A stretch of 64,000 nt of DNA from JBLEFH01 sp047345645 (GCA_047345645.1 JBLEFH010000003.1), one strand, 5' to 3'; positions 32,573-43,115 are shown, counted from the first letter of the stretch. Notes: generated from the sequence alone by a model not told the origin. Translations and numbers: made by a program.

Positions 32573-33422
32573 CGCCCTGCCCCCGATCCTCGCCAATGCG
32601 CCGAGCACGACCGCCTTTGCCAAACTGCGCAAACGGATCATCCGCGAGACGCGCAGCGCCATCGACACCTATGCGATGGTCGAGCCGGACGCGAAATGGC
32701 TCGTCTGCCTCTCCGGCGGCAAGGACAGCTACACGCTCCTCGCCGCGCTGACCGAACTCAAATGGCGCGGACTGTTGCCGGTCGAACTCCTCGCCTGCAA
32801 TCTCGATCAGGGACAACCGGGCTTCCCGGCCACGGTCCTGCCCAAATTCCTCGACGAGATGCAGATACCCCACCGCATCGAGTATCGCGACACCTATTCC
32901 GTTGTCGTCGATAAAGTCCCGCAAGGCCGCACCTATTGCGCGCTCTGCTCGCGGCTCCGGCGCGGCAATCTCTACCGCATCGCGCGGGAAGAAGGCTGCA
33001 CGGCGGTCGTTCTCGGCCACCACCGGGACGACATTCTAGAGACGTTTTTCATGAACCTCTTCCATGGCGGGCGCTTGGCAACAATGCCGCCCAAGCTCTT
33101 GAATGAAGACGGGGATTTGCATGTCCTCCGCCCCCTCGCCTTCCTCGCCGAAGCCGATTGCGAGAAATTCGCGCGGGATATGAGTTACCCCATCATCCCC
33201 TGCGATCTCTGCGGCTCTCAGGACGGCTTGCAGCGCCAGCAGGTCAAGCAAATCCTCGACGGGTGGGAAGCCAGCGCTCCGGGCCGCCGCCAGATCATGT
33301 TCCGCGCGCTGATGAACAGCAATCCGAGCCATCTTTGCGATCCGTCCCTCTTCGACTTCGCCGGCCTGATGCGCAGCGCCAGCCCCGAGCCGGGCACCAA
33401 CACGCCGCCAGACCTGTCCTGA
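32562..33422 (+). CDS. ttcA: tRNA 2-thiocytidine(32) synthetase TtcA
   Basis: 286 aa. ATP-pyrophosphatase PP-loop SGGKDS (about residue 50), TYCALCSRLRRG with the CxxC that binds an iron-sulfur cluster, LGHHRDDILETFFMN, and IPCDLCGSQ second CxxC-like site. Thiolates C32 of some tRNAs. Between yidD and yidC, a position conserved in many Rhodobacteraceae. Ends 76 nt before yidC. Confidence 0.93.
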   Translation: MLDNALPPILANAPSTTAFAKLRKRIIRETRSAIDTYAMVEPDAKWLVCLSGGKDSYTLLAALTELKWRGLLPVELLACNLDQGQPGFPATVLPKFLDEMQIPHRIEYRDTYSVVVDKVPQGRTYCALCSRLRRGNLYRIAREEGCTAVVLGHHRDDILETFFMNLFHGGRLATMPPKLLNEDGDLHVLRPLAFLAEADCEKFARDMSYPIIPCDLCGSQDGLQRQQVKQILDGWEASAPGRRQIMFRALMNSNPSHLCDPSLFDFAGLMRSASPEPGTNTPPDLS

Positions 33423-33498
33423 AAGGCGCGAAACCGAGATTCCGGTTGACCTTCGGGGCGCGTCCCTGTTCAAACGCCGCAAACCCATGGAGCGGTGA

Positions 33499-35304
33499 AT
33501 GGATAACGACGACAGCAACAAGAATCTCTTTCTGGCGATCGCGCTGAGTTTGGCCGTCATCATCGGCTGGCAGATTTTCTTCCCGGCCCCCGAGCCGGCC
33601 ACCCAGCCTGACAGCCCTGCAACCGAGCAATCGGCCGACACCAGCGCCGCCGCGCCCAATGTGGCCGGAGCCCCCGCGGCGACGGCGCCAGTCGCGCAGA
33701 ATCAGACCGTGGACGAGGCCCTCGGCACGACCGAGCGGGTCGAGATCGACACACCCCGCCTCACCGGCTCGCTCTCGCTGCGCGGTGGCCGGATCGATGA
33801 TCTGGCGCTCAAAGATTACCGCGAAACGGTGAACCCCAGCTCGCCGCTCGTGCGCCTGCTCTCGCCCGTTGGCAGCCCGGTCCCCTACTACGCCCTCCAT
33901 GGCTGGACCCCCGCTGGCGGCGGCCTGACTTATGAGAACGTCCCGACCGCGCAGACCGACTGGTCACTGGTTGAGGGCAGCACGCTCTCCGTCGGCAGCC
34001 CCGTGACGCTCGAATGGGACAATGGCGCGGGCCTCATTTTCCGCAAGACGATCTCGGTCGATGAAAACTACCTCTTCACCGTCGAGCAATCCGTCGAGAA
34101 CACCACCGGCGAGCAAGTCAGCCTCGCGCCCTACGGCACCATCGCCCGCCATGGCGAGCCGGACACGCAAGGCTTCTACCTTCTCCATGAGGGCGTGATC
34201 GCCGCCGAAGACGGTGTGGTTGAAGAAATCAACTATGACGACATGCCGGACTTCGACACCGACCCGCGCGAGCAGGCCGCTGTTGAGGCAACAGCCGTGC
34301 AGGAAAACGGCTGGATCGGCTTTACAGACAAATACTGGATGACCACGCTCGTCCCGCAGCCGGGTCAAGCCTTCACCGCCGTGGCGAAATACACCCCCGG
34401 CTCGGACACCTATCAGACCGATAGCCGCCTTCCGGTGGTCAATGTCGCCGCGGGTGACACGGCGGTCTCCACCACGCATCTCTTTGCCGGAGCGAAAGAA
34501 TGGGCCGCGATCCGCAATTACGAGCGTGAAAACGGCTTCGTCGATTACGTCAACTCGATCGACTGGGGCTGGTTCTGGTTCTTCACCAAACCGATCTTCC
34601 GCCTGCTCCACAGCATTAACGAAGTCATCGGCAATATGGGCTGGTCGATCATCGCGCTGACCTTCATCCTCAAGGCCATCGTGTTCCCGCTCTCGCGCAA
34701 ATCCTATGTCTCCATGGCCCGGATGAAGGAGCTCCAGCCCGAGCTGGAGAAAATCAAGGAACGCGCCGGCGACGACCGCATGAAAATGCAGCAGGAGATG
34801 ATGGCACTCTACCGCGAGAAAAAGGTCAATCCGGCGGCGGGCTGTCTGCCCATGCTGATCCAGATCCCGATCTTCTTCTCGCTCTATAAGGTGCTGTTCG
34901 TGACCATTGAGATGCGCCACGCGCCCTTCATCGGCTGGATTCGCGACCTCTCCGCGCCGGACCCGTCCTCGGTGCTGAACCTCTTTGGCCTGCTCCCCTG
35001 GGCACCTCCGCCGGCAACCTCGCTGCTCGCCTTCATCTCGCTTGGCGTGTTCCCGATCCTGATGGGCGTGACCATGTGGCTCCAGCAAAAGCTGAATCCG
35101 GCCCCCACGGACAAGACGCAGGCGACCATCTTCAACTGGATGCCGGTGATCTTCACCTTCATGCTGGGGCGCTTCGCGGTTGGCCTCGTCATCTACTGGA
35201 CGGCGAACAACGTGATCACCTTTCTCCAGCAATATTTCATCATGCGCAGCCACGGCTATAAGCCCGACATCTGGGGCAATATTCGCGGCAAGGGCAAAAC
35301 CTGA
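33499..35304 (+). CDS. yidC: Membrane protein insertase YidC
   Basis: 601 aa. N-terminal anchor (FLAIALSLAVIIGWQIFF), a large periplasmic beta domain (about residues 40-350), and the C-terminal insertase core with segments near WSIIALTFILKAIVFPL, MLIQIPIFFSLYKVLF, and FMLGRFAVGLVIYWTANNVI. Length is normal for a Gram-negative YidC. The TGA overlaps the ATG of the MOSC gene by one base (35304). Confidence 0.96.
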   Translation: MDNDDSNKNLFLAIALSLAVIIGWQIFFPAPEPATQPDSPATEQSADTSAAAPNVAGAPAATAPVAQNQTVDEALGTTERVEIDTPRLTGSLSLRGGRIDDLALKDYRETVNPSSPLVRLLSPVGSPVPYYALHGWTPAGGGLTYENVPTAQTDWSLVEGSTLSVGSPVTLEWDNGAGLIFRKTISVDENYLFTVEQSVENTTGEQVSLAPYGTIARHGEPDTQGFYLLHEGVIAAEDGVVEEINYDDMPDFDTDPREQAAVEATAVQENGWIGFTDKYWMTTLVPQPGQAFTAVAKYTPGSDTYQTDSRLPVVNVAAGDTAVSTTHLFAGAKEWAAIRNYERENGFVDYVNSIDWGWFWFFTKPIFRLLHSINEVIGNMGWSIIALTFILKAIVFPLSRKSYVSMARMKELQPELEKIKERAGDDRMKMQQEMMALYREKKVNPAAGCLPMLIQIPIFFSLYKVLFVTIEMRHAPFIGWIRDLSAPDPSSVLNLFGLLPWAPPPATSLLAFISLGVFPILMGVTMWLQQKLNPAPTDKTQATIFNWMPVIFTFMLGRFAVGLVIYWTANNVITFLQQYFIMRSHGYKPDIWGNIRGKGKT

Positions 35305-36026
35305 TGAAGGTCGCCCAAATCTGGCGGCACCCAATCAAAGCGGTGGGGGCGGAGCAATCCGCCTCCGCCGTTTTCCGTTCCGGGGTCGGGATGGAGGGCG
35401 ACCGTGTCTGGGCGCTCACTCATGAGAAGAGCAAATATGACGGCTCCGAATGGGCGATCTGCATGAATTTCCTGCGCGGCGCCTCCTGTCCGCAGCTCAT
35501 GGCGGTCACGGCGGAAACAGTCGCGGGCGGCTTGCGTCTCTCGCATCCGGCGCAAGGCGAAATCACCTTAGATCCGGCGGGCAACACATCGGCCTTCCTC
35601 GACTGGGTCCGCCCGCTCGTCGCGCCCCGCGAGCCCGTTGCGCTCATGCCCGCACCCGGCCGCGCCCTGACTGACAGCCATATCGCAAACATCACCATCG
35701 GCAATCTCGCCAGCCTCGACGCGCTGTCCGAACGGGTTGGACAGCCGCTCGACCGTCGCCGCTTCCGCGCGAATATCTGGATCGAGGGCGCAGAGGCATG
35801 GAGCGAATACGGCTGGGCGGGCCGCGACGCCACCCTCGGCGCCGCCAAGCTCCGCATCTACGAGCCCGTCAGCCGCTGCCGCGCCACCGAAGCGAACCCC
35901 GAGACCGGGGAGCGCGATGCCGACACCCTCGGCGCTTTGGCGCAAAACGACCAACAATTCTGCATGAAAGCCGAGATCCTTGAGGACGGCGAGGTCCGGC
36001 TCGGCGACCATCTGGCGCTGCTCTGA
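35304..36026 (+). CDS. MOSC-domain protein (YcbX/mARC-like molybdenum-cofactor sulfurtransferase fold)
   Basis: 240 aa. MOSC_N-like beginning (MKVAQIWRHPIKAVGAEQ, GMEGDRVWAL) followed by a MOSC domain (about 120-240) with RRFRANIWIEG and the conserved Cys in SRCRATEANPETGERD. Such proteins bind sulfurated molybdenum cofactor and may reduce N-hydroxylated compounds. Overlaps yidC by one base and is probably co-transcribed. Confidence 0.88.
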   Translation: MKVAQIWRHPIKAVGAEQSASAVFRSGVGMEGDRVWALTHEKSKYDGSEWAICMNFLRGASCPQLMAVTAETVAGGLRLSHPAQGEITLDPAGNTSAFLDWVRPLVAPREPVALMPAPGRALTDSHIANITIGNLASLDALSERVGQPLDRRRFRANIWIEGAEAWSEYGWAGRDATLGAAKLRIYEPVSRCRATEANPETGERDADTLGALAQNDQQFCMKAEILEDGEVRLGDHLALL

Positions 36027-36062
36027 AATAGCCCCTAACATGGGCCGCAAAAGAGGTCGCCC

Positions 36063-36701
36063 ATGATCCCCGATCCAACTGCAAAAGACCCGCTGCCCGG
36101 CCACCCGCGCGTCGCCTATATCGCGCCGCTGGCCGAGGGCCGCACCAATGTCACGGTCGGCCCCTACAGCTATTATGACGACCCGGACGGTCCGGAACAG
36201 TTCTTCACCCGCAACGTGCTGCACCATTACGATTTTCTGGGCGACAATCTCCATATCGGTCCCTTCTGCGCCATCGCGGCGGGCGCGCGGATCATCATGA
36301 ACGGCGCGACACATGCGCTTGGCGGCTTCTCCACTTTCCCCTTCAACATTTTCGGCGGAGAGTGGGCGGACGGCTTCGACCCCGCCTCCCTCTCCCCCGG
36401 CTTCAAAGGCGACACGGTGATCGGCCCGGATGTCTGGATCGGCACCGACGCCATGATCCTGCCCGGCACGCGCATCGGCGCAGGCGCGATCATCGGCGCG
36501 CGGGCGGTCGTCTCCGGTGAGGTCCGCCCCTACTCCGTCACCATCGGCAACCCGGCCAAGGAAGCCAAACGTCGCTTCGACGATGCGACCGTAGATGCCC
36601 TGATGGAGATCGCCTGGTGGGACTGGCCCATCGAGAAGATCACCGGCAACCTCGATGCCATCCGCGGCGCGGACCTCGCCAAACTGCGCGCCGCCGCATA
36701 A
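36063..36701 (+). CDS. CatB/Vat-like hexapeptide acetyltransferase
   Basis: 212 aa. Left-handed beta-helix hexapeptide repeats (LHIGPFCAIAAGARIIM; TVIGPDVWIGTDAMILPG; IGAGAIIGARAVVSG), an active-site His in GATHALGG, and the family end RRFDDATVDALMEIAWWDWP. Similar to xenobiotic (chloramphenicol/streptogramin) O-acetyltransferases, but such genes in environmental bacteria are usually not resistance determinants. Starts 36 nt after the MOSC gene. Confidence 0.87.
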   Translation: MIPDPTAKDPLPGHPRVAYIAPLAEGRTNVTVGPYSYYDDPDGPEQFFTRNVLHHYDFLGDNLHIGPFCAIAAGARIIMNGATHALGGFSTFPFNIFGGEWADGFDPASLSPGFKGDTVIGPDVWIGTDAMILPGTRIGAGAIIGARAVVSGEVRPYSVTIGNPAKEAKRRFDDATVDALMEIAWWDWPIEKITGNLDAIRGADLAKLRAAA

Positions 36702-36781
36702 TCCGCGCCAAACGCATCCCCTTCCCTCTGGCCTCCGCCCGCGCTTGCCCTTACTCTGCGCCGCAATCAAGGAGCCGCGAC

Positions 36782-37429
36782 ATGATGCAATTCACCCTCA
36801 CGCCCGAGCAGGACCCGGCGCTTCTCGAAGCGGGCCGGAAGCTCTTCGCTGGCTCGTCGGACTTCCTCAAAGGCGTCGTCGCGATGGACGGCCTGCCCCC
36901 GGCGGACCGGCTGGAGGTCTGTTTCGCGGGCCGCTCCAATGTCGGCAAATCGACCCTGATCAACGCGATCACGGGCCGCAAGGCGCTCGCCCGCGCCTCC
37001 AACACACCGGGCCGGACGCAGGAGATCAACTATTTCACGCTTGGCGACGCGCTCTATCTGGTGGACCTTCCCGGCTATGGCTACGCCGAAGCGCCAATCG
37101 ATGTAGTCGCCCGATGGCAAGAACTTCTGAAAGCCTATCTCGCGGGCCGCGCCACGCTCCGCCGGGTCTTCATGCTGATCGACGCGCGGCATGGCGCGAA
37201 AAAGGTCGATGAGGAGATCATGCAACTCCTCTCCACCTCCGCCGTGACCTTTCAGGTCGTGCTGACCAAATGCGACAAGCCGAAAAAGGGCCAGCTCGAC
37301 AAGATTATCGACGGGCTGAACACCGTCCTCAAAAAATACCCCTCCGCCTATCCTGAGATCATCGCGACCTCGTCGGAAAAGGGCGACGGGCTGGACATTC
37401 TACGGGCAGAAATCGCGGGGCTATTGTGA
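36782..37429 (+). CDS. engB: Ribosome-biogenesis GTPase EngB (YihA/YsxC)
   Basis: 215 aa from the ATG at 36782 with AAGGAGCCGCGAC upstream; a longer open frame is not supported. G1 GRSNVGKST (about 57-65), G3 DLPGYG, G4 TKCDK, G5 TSSEKGDG are all present. Acts in 50S assembly. The TGA overlaps the GTG start of argB. Confidence 0.95.
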   Translation: MMQFTLTPEQDPALLEAGRKLFAGSSDFLKGVVAMDGLPPADRLEVCFAGRSNVGKSTLINAITGRKALARASNTPGRTQEINYFTLGDALYLVDLPGYGYAEAPIDVVARWQELLKAYLAGRATLRRVFMLIDARHGAKKVDEEIMQLLSTSAVTFQVVLTKCDKPKKGQLDKIIDGLNTVLKKYPSAYPEIIATSSEKGDGLDILRAEIAGLL

Positions 37430-38301
37430 GTGATAAAGTGATCCATCAGACACGGGACTGGCTGGCAACGGCGCGCACGCTGTCCGAGGCGCTGCCCTTT
37501 CTGCAACGCTATGACGGCGCGACCGTCGTGATCAAACTCGGCGGTCACGCGATGAGCGACGGCGAGGCAATGGCGCAATTCGCGCGCGACGTGGTGCTGA
37601 TGCGCCAGTGCAACCTGAGGCCCGTCATCGTCCATGGCGGCGGCCCGCAGATCAACGCCATGCTGGAGCGGCTCGCCATCGAAAGCCGGTTCGAAAAGGG
37701 CAAGCGCGTCACCGATGAGGCCACGGTCGAAGTCGTTGAAATGGTCCTCTCGGGCCGCATCAACAAGCAGATCGTGCAGGCCATCTCTGATCAGGGCGGC
37801 AAGGCGGTTGGCCTCTCGGGCAAGGATGCGGGCATGATCATCTGCACCCCGGACGACCCCGTCCTCGGCTTTGTCGGCCGCCCCGAAGAGGTGAACCCAG
37901 CGCTCCTCGAAAGCCTCACCGAAGCGGGCTTTATCCCCGTCATCGCCCCCATCGGCATGGGCCGCGACGGCGAGACTTTCAACATCAATGGCGACACAGC
38001 CGCAGGCGCGATTGCGGGCGCGCTCAAAGCCGACCGCCTGCTCCTGCTCACCGATGTGGCGGGCGTCAAAGACGGCGCGGGCGATATCATCACCGCCCTG
38101 ACCCCGGAACGCGTCGATGCCCTGACCACTGAAGGCGTCATCGCGGGCGGCATGATCCCGAAAACGCAAACGGCCCTCGACGCCATTTCCGATGGGGTGC
38201 GCGCGGTCGTCATCCTCGACGGGCGCGTCCCCCATGCCTGCCTGTTGGAGCTGTTCACCGAACACGGCGCGGGCACCCTGATCCGCCGCGAGGTGACATG
38301 A
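37426..38301 (+). CDS. argB: Acetylglutamate kinase
   Basis: 291 aa beginning with GTG at 37426, 4-nt overlap with engB. Second step of arginine synthesis. VVIKLGGHAM, VIVHGGGPQINAML, INGDTAAGAIAGAL and LLTDVAGV are present; catalytic Lys and Gly-rich loops are intact. N-terminal amphipathic extension suggests the hexameric, arginine-inhibited type. Confidence 0.96.
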   Translation: MSDKVIHQTRDWLATARTLSEALPFLQRYDGATVVIKLGGHAMSDGEAMAQFARDVVLMRQCNLRPVIVHGGGPQINAMLERLAIESRFEKGKRVTDEATVEVVEMVLSGRINKQIVQAISDQGGKAVGLSGKDAGMIICTPDDPVLGFVGRPEEVNPALLESLTEAGFIPVIAPIGMGRDGETFNINGDTAAGAIAGALKADRLLLLTDVAGVKDGAGDIITALTPERVDALTTEGVIAGGMIPKTQTALDAISDGVRAVVILDGRVPHACLLELFTEHGAGTLIRREVT

Positions 38302-38773
38302 AACGCCTGATCCTCATGCGTCACGCCAAGTCCGACTGGTCTGCCGGCCTTGAGGATCATGAGCGCCCGCTCAACCCGCGCGGCCGCGAAGCCGCCCCGC
38401 GCATGGCCGCATGGCTCAAAGCGGAAGGGCTAATCCCCGATGCCGCACTAATCTCCGACAGCGAGCGCACCACGGAAACCTTCGCCCGGATGCAGCCCGA
38501 ACTTGGCGCAATCCCCGTCACCAAAGACGCGACCCTCTATCTCGCCAGCCCCGACCAGATGCTCCAAACGATCCAAACACGCGGAACCGGAGACACCCTC
38601 CTCATCGTCGCCCACCAACCCGGCACCGGCCTGCTCGCACACCGCCTCGACAGCGACGCGCCCGAGGACATCCCCACAGCGGCGGTTCTGGTGTTCGACC
38701 ATGACGGCGAATGGCAGGGCCTCAGCCGCGCCACCCTCACCCACTACCAAACGCCGAAAAAACTCCCGAAGAC

Positions 38774-38777
<4 letters not shown>
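38298..38777 (+). CDS. sixA: SixA-like histidine phosphatase
   Basis: 159 aa. RHAKSDWSAG at residues 8-16 with catalytic Arg-His, ISDSERTTETF, and AHQPGTGLLAH as second-His region. Related to phosphohistidine phosphatase SixA acting on HPt domains; substrate here is not shown. Overlaps argB by 4 nt. Its TAA stop overlaps the stop of the converging ABC ATPase gene at 38774-38777 (TTAA). Confidence 0.88.
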
Positions 38778-39541
<764 letters not shown>

Positions 39542-39550
39542 GACGGGGTC

Positions 39551-40849
39551 CTACTCATGTTCATGCTGGAGACGGCGCTCCAGATATTGAGAATATTTCG
39601 ACATCGGATAGCAGCACAGGAAAAAGATGAGCGCGACGAAGCCGTAAAGCTCCCAATAGACGCCCAGCCATTCCGCGCTAGCTAGAATCGGGCCGCGGAC
39701 AAAGCCGATCGGGTCGAACATCGAGATGATCGAGACCAGCGTGGTGTCCTTGAAGAGGCCGATAAACACATTGACGATGCCGGGGATCGAAATTTTCAGC
39801 GCCTGCGGCAGCACGATATGGCGCATCTTCTGCCAGTAGCTGAGGCCGAGACTGTCGGCGCCCTCATACTGCCCTTTCGGGATCGCCGCGAGCCCGCCGC
39901 GCACCACTTCGGCGATATAGGCGGAGGCAAAGAGCGTCGCCATGATGATGACGCGCAAGATCAGGTCGAACTGCGTGCCGGGCGGCAGGAAATAGGCCAG
40001 CACGACATTGGCGAAGAACAGCAGCGTGATCAGCGGGACGCCCCGGATGATCTCGATGAAGCCGACGCAGATAATGCGGATGATCGGCAAATGCGACTGG
40101 CGGCCAAGCGCCAGCAGGATGCCGAGCGGCAAGGACAGCGAGATCGAGGAAATGCCCAGCACGAAGGTCAGGGTAAACCCGCCAATCTGGCGCGACTGAT
40201 GCGGCGGCAGGTCCAGCGGCAGGATGATTTCCAGCATCCCCAGAAGGGGCGCATGCAGGAAGAAGATCGAGATCGGGATGAAAATCAGCAACGTGCTGAT
40301 CACGCCGAAGACCGGGAAGCCGAGGCGCTGGAACATGTAGTAATGCAGGTAGCTCGCGAAGGTCAGCAGGCCGAAAGCGACCGGCACCGCGAAGTCCCCG
40401 CCCCAGATCAGCCACCAGGCGATGAGCGGATAAATCAGGGTAAAATAGAGGAATTTGCGCGAGACGGAGCCAAAGAGCAGCGGCGCCAGCGCGGGCACCA
40501 GAAGCAGCACGGCGAGGATGGGCCGCCAGATCTGGTCCAGCGGGATCGAGCCGAAAAAGAGCTGCCGCCAGCGGTCCTTGATCACCGCGAAACAGGCGCC
40601 GTCGCCCTTCTCGCGGCACTCGCTGAGGCTCGCGGCGTTCCATGTGGAATCGAGGAACCACGGCGCGATTTTCCAGACGAACCACGCGATGAAGCCAAGG
40701 CTCAGCACCGTCAGCAAAATGTTGAACCAGCCCGAGAACAAATTCGCCCGAAGCCATGTCACCGCCCCGCCCTCGTGGACGGGGGGCGGCCTTTCGCCGA
40801 GCATTTCGCTGCGCACCCAAGCGGTGGTCTGGCTTTGCGTATCGCTCAT
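39551..40849 (-). CDS. bztC: Amino-acid ABC transporter permease BztC/AapM
   Basis: 432 aa, with multiple hydrophobic segments (LLTVLSLGFIAWFVW; FGLLTFASYL; LSLPLGILLAL) and the HAAT permease EAA loop GADSLGLSYWQKMRHIVLPQALK. N-terminus is longer than in ordinary amino-acid permeases, typical of the Bzt/Aap type, with WRAN/ALL-rich periplasmic loop including cysteines in SECREKGDGACFAV. Directly follows bztB (adjacent bases). Confidence 0.93.
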   Translation of the reverse strand: MSDTQSQTTAWVRSEMLGERPPPVHEGGAVTWLRANLFSGWFNILLTVLSLGFIAWFVWKIAPWFLDSTWNAASLSECREKGDGACFAVIKDRWRQLFFGSIPLDQIWRPILAVLLLVPALAPLLFGSVSRKFLYFTLIYPLIAWWLIWGGDFAVPVAFGLLTFASYLHYYMFQRLGFPVFGVISTLLIFIPISIFFLHAPLLGMLEIILPLDLPPHQSRQIGGFTLTFVLGISSISLSLPLGILLALGRQSHLPIIRIICVGFIEIIRGVPLITLLFFANVVLAYFLPPGTQFDLILRVIIMATLFASAYIAEVVRGGLAAIPKGQYEGADSLGLSYWQKMRHIVLPQALKISIPGIVNVFIGLFKDTTLVSIISMFDPIGFVRGPILASAEWLGVYWELYGFVALIFFLCCYPMSKYSQYLERRLQHEHE

Positions 40850-42052
40850 TTACCGCTCCTTGATCTGCGCGCGCCGGTTATACCAGTTGCCGAATGCCGA
40901 AATGATCAGCGAGCAGGTCAGGTAGAACGCCATGAGGAGCAGGATACACTCCAGCGCCCGGCCGGTTTGGTTCAGGGTGATCCCCGCCAGCGTCGCGGTC
41001 ACATCCGAATAGGAGATCGCGATGGCGAGGGAGGAGTTTTTCGTCAGGTTCAGATAATGCGAAATCAGCGGCGGGATAATGACCCGCAGCGCCTGTGGCA
41101 GGATCACGAGGTTCATGATCCGCCCCGGTTTGAGACCCAAGGCGGCGGCGGCTTCCGTCTGGCCTTTGTTGACCGAGAGGATCCCGGCCCGCACGTTTTC
41201 CGCAATGAACGCAGAGGTATAGAGCGTCAGCCCGAGCCAGAGCGCCACGAAAGGTGTGCCGATCTTGAGCCCGCCCCGGAAGTTGAACCCGCCAAGTTCC
41301 GGGATGTCCCAACTCACCGGCTTGCCCAGCATGTAAAACGCGGCAACGCTCGGCAGGATCAAAAGCGCCAGAGAGACCCAGCCGACCGGGAAGGTCGCGC
41401 CGGTCGCCTCTTGGCGTTTGCGCGCCCAGATCCGCGTCGCGATGATCGCGGCGATGGAGAGCAGGAACACCGCAAGCAGCATTCCCGCGCCCTCGCCCCA
41501 AACGGGTTTCGGCGTGTAGACGCCGCGATTGGTGACGGCGACCGTGTTCCACAGCGCCATGGAGGCCTCGCCATCTTCGCGGAAGGCGCGCGGCGCGGGT
41601 GCGCTGATGGTCAGCACGGCCCCGGAAATCAGGATCCAGATGAGCAGCGGCACATTGCGGAAAATCTCGACATAAACCGCCGTGATCCGCGCGATCAGCC
41701 AGTTGGTCGAGAGGCGCATGACCCCGAGCGTGATCCCCAGAAAGGTCGCCGCGAGACAGCCCAGAAACGCGACCAGCAGCGTGTTGAGGATTCCCACCAG
41801 TGCCGCGCGAGCGTGGGTATCGTCCGGCGTGTAGGGGATCAGCGTCTGGTCAATCGCATAGCCGGCACGGCGGCCCAGAAAGTCGAAATTGAAGTCCTGC
41901 CCCGCCGCGGCGAGGTTGCGATAGGCGTTCCAGCCCAGCCACCCCATGAAGGCGACAAAGGCGCATAAAGCAATAAATTGAATGGTATAGCCGCGATACT
42001 TCGCATCGCGAAGCAGCATCGACATGCGAAATGGTTTGGACGTAGCCGACAT
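40850..42052 (-). CDS. bztB: Amino-acid ABC transporter permease BztB/AapQ
   Basis: 400 aa. Hydrophobic segments include YTIQFIALCAFVAFMGW, LVGILNTLLVAFLGCLAATF and VYVEIFRNVPLLIWILI; EAA motif AAALGLKPGRIMNLVILPQALR. Large loop between helices with NWLIARITAVYVEIFRN. Forms the membrane pore with BztC. Separated from bztA by 46 nt that contains a stable hairpin. Confidence 0.93.
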   Translation of the reverse strand: MSATSKPFRMSMLLRDAKYRGYTIQFIALCAFVAFMGWLGWNAYRNLAAAGQDFNFDFLGRRAGYAIDQTLIPYTPDDTHARAALVGILNTLLVAFLGCLAATFLGITLGVMRLSTNWLIARITAVYVEIFRNVPLLIWILISGAVLTISAPAPRAFREDGEASMALWNTVAVTNRGVYTPKPVWGEGAGMLLAVFLLSIAAIIATRIWARKRQEATGATFPVGWVSLALLILPSVAAFYMLGKPVSWDIPELGGFNFRGGLKIGTPFVALWLGLTLYTSAFIAENVRAGILSVNKGQTEAAAALGLKPGRIMNLVILPQALRVIIPPLISHYLNLTKNSSLAIAISYSDVTATLAGITLNQTGRALECILLLMAFYLTCSLIISAFGNWYNRRAQIKER

Positions 42053-42068
42053 AAACCCCCAAGAGTAA

Positions 42069-42090
42069 GGGGCGGCCCGAAGGCCACCCC
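42069..42090 (-). other. Stem-loop with UUCG tetraloop between bztA and bztB
   Basis: On the minus strand GGGGTGGCC-TTCG-GGCCGCCCC (42090-42069): a 9-bp stem, one G-U pair, C(UUCG)G loop. No T run follows, so it is more likely an mRNA-stabilising element that raises BztA over the permeases than a full terminator. Confidence 0.75.
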
Positions 42091-42098
42091 GAACGATC

Positions 42099-43115
42099 TT
42101 AACGGAACGGCGGCGAATACATCAACCCGCCCTGAGTCCACTGCGCATTGAGGCCGCGCGGCAGCCCGACGGTGGTTTTCTCGCCCACATAACGCTCGAA
42201 AATCTCACCGTAATTTCCGCCAGCGCCAATCGCTTTGACGGCCCAGTCGTTCTCCAGCCCCAGCATGGTGCCGAGATCGCCTTCAACGCCGAGGAGCCGG
42301 TTGATCTCCGGGTTCTCCACACCTTCGGCCAGCTCGTTGACATTGGACGAAGTCACGCCATATTCCTCAGCCGCGATCAGCGCGTTGAGGGTCCAGCGCG
42401 CCACATCGGCCCACTGATCGTCGCCCTGCTGGACAACCGGCCCAAGCGGCTCTTTGGAAATGATTTCCGGCAGAATGATGTGATCGGTCGGCGTCTCGAA
42501 GGTCGCGCGGACCCCGGCCAGACCGGACGCATCGGTAGTGTAGCTGTCGCAAGCGCCCGCGAGATATTGCTGCTGCGCTTCGGCAAAGGTTTCCACCGGC
42601 ACCGGCTCATAGGAAATGCCGTTTGTGTTGAAATAATCCTGCAGGTTCAACTCGGTGGTCGTGCCGGTCTGGATACAGATCGTCGCGCCGTCGAGTTCCT
42701 TGGCCGAGTTCACGCCAAGCTCACGCTTCACCATGAAGCCCTGCCCGTCGTAATAATTCACGCCGATAAAATCGAGCTTCAGCTCGCTGTCGCGCTGCAC
42801 GGTCCAGGTGGTGTTGCGGGCCAGAACGTCGATCTCGCCCGATTGCAGGGCGGTCAGACGGTTCTTGGTGGTGAGCGGCGTGAACTCCACCGCCTGCGGG
42901 TCGCCCAGAACGGCGGCGGCCAGCGCACGGCAATAGGAGACGTCGATCCCCTCCCACTCGCTATTGGCGTTCTGCATCGAAAAGCCCAGAAGGCCCGTCG
43001 AAACACCACAGCGAAGCGTGCCGTTTTCCTTCACATTCTCAAGTGTCTGCGCCGATACTGCGCCCGCAACCGTGAACGCTGCGCCGCAGATCAGTGCGGT
43101 TGTTGTCTTCTTCAT
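42099..43115 (-). CDS. bztA: Amino-acid ABC transporter substrate-binding protein BztA/AapJ
   Basis: 338 aa from the ATG at 43115 preceded by GGGGAAGATC; the frame is open further upstream to 43217. Signal peptide MKKTTTALICGAAFTVAGAVSA, then NGTLRCGVSTGLLGFSMQN, IDVSYCRALAAAVLGD, ATICIQTGTTTELNLQDYF and CDSYTTDASGLAGVR, the periplasmic-binding fold of the polar amino-acid family. First gene of the operon; 150 bp to the left of the ATP12 gene end. Confidence 0.93.
   Translation of the reverse strand: MKKTTTALICGAAFTVAGAVSAQTLENVKENGTLRCGVSTGLLGFSMQNANSEWEGIDVSYCRALAAAVLGDPQAVEFTPLTTKNRLTALQSGEIDVLARNTTWTVQRDSELKLDFIGVNYYDGQGFMVKRELGVNSAKELDGATICIQTGTTTELNLQDYFNTNGISYEPVPVETFAEAQQQYLAGACDSYTTDASGLAGVRATFETPTDHIILPEIISKEPLGPVVQQGDDQWADVARWTLNALIAAEEYGVTSSNVNELAEGVENPEINRLLGVEGDLGTMLGLENDWAVKAIGAGGNYGEIFERYVGEKTTVGLPRGLNAQWTQGGLMYSPPFR

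Noticed and set aside
36063..36701. Chloramphenicol or streptogramin resistance gene
   Set aside because: Similarity is only to the broad hexapeptide acetyltransferase family and it sits in a housekeeping operon; resistance not supported.
39818..41968. 716-codon plus-strand open frame
   Set aside because: Antisense to the two Bzt permease genes; Arg/Gln/Asp-rich with no family resemblance.
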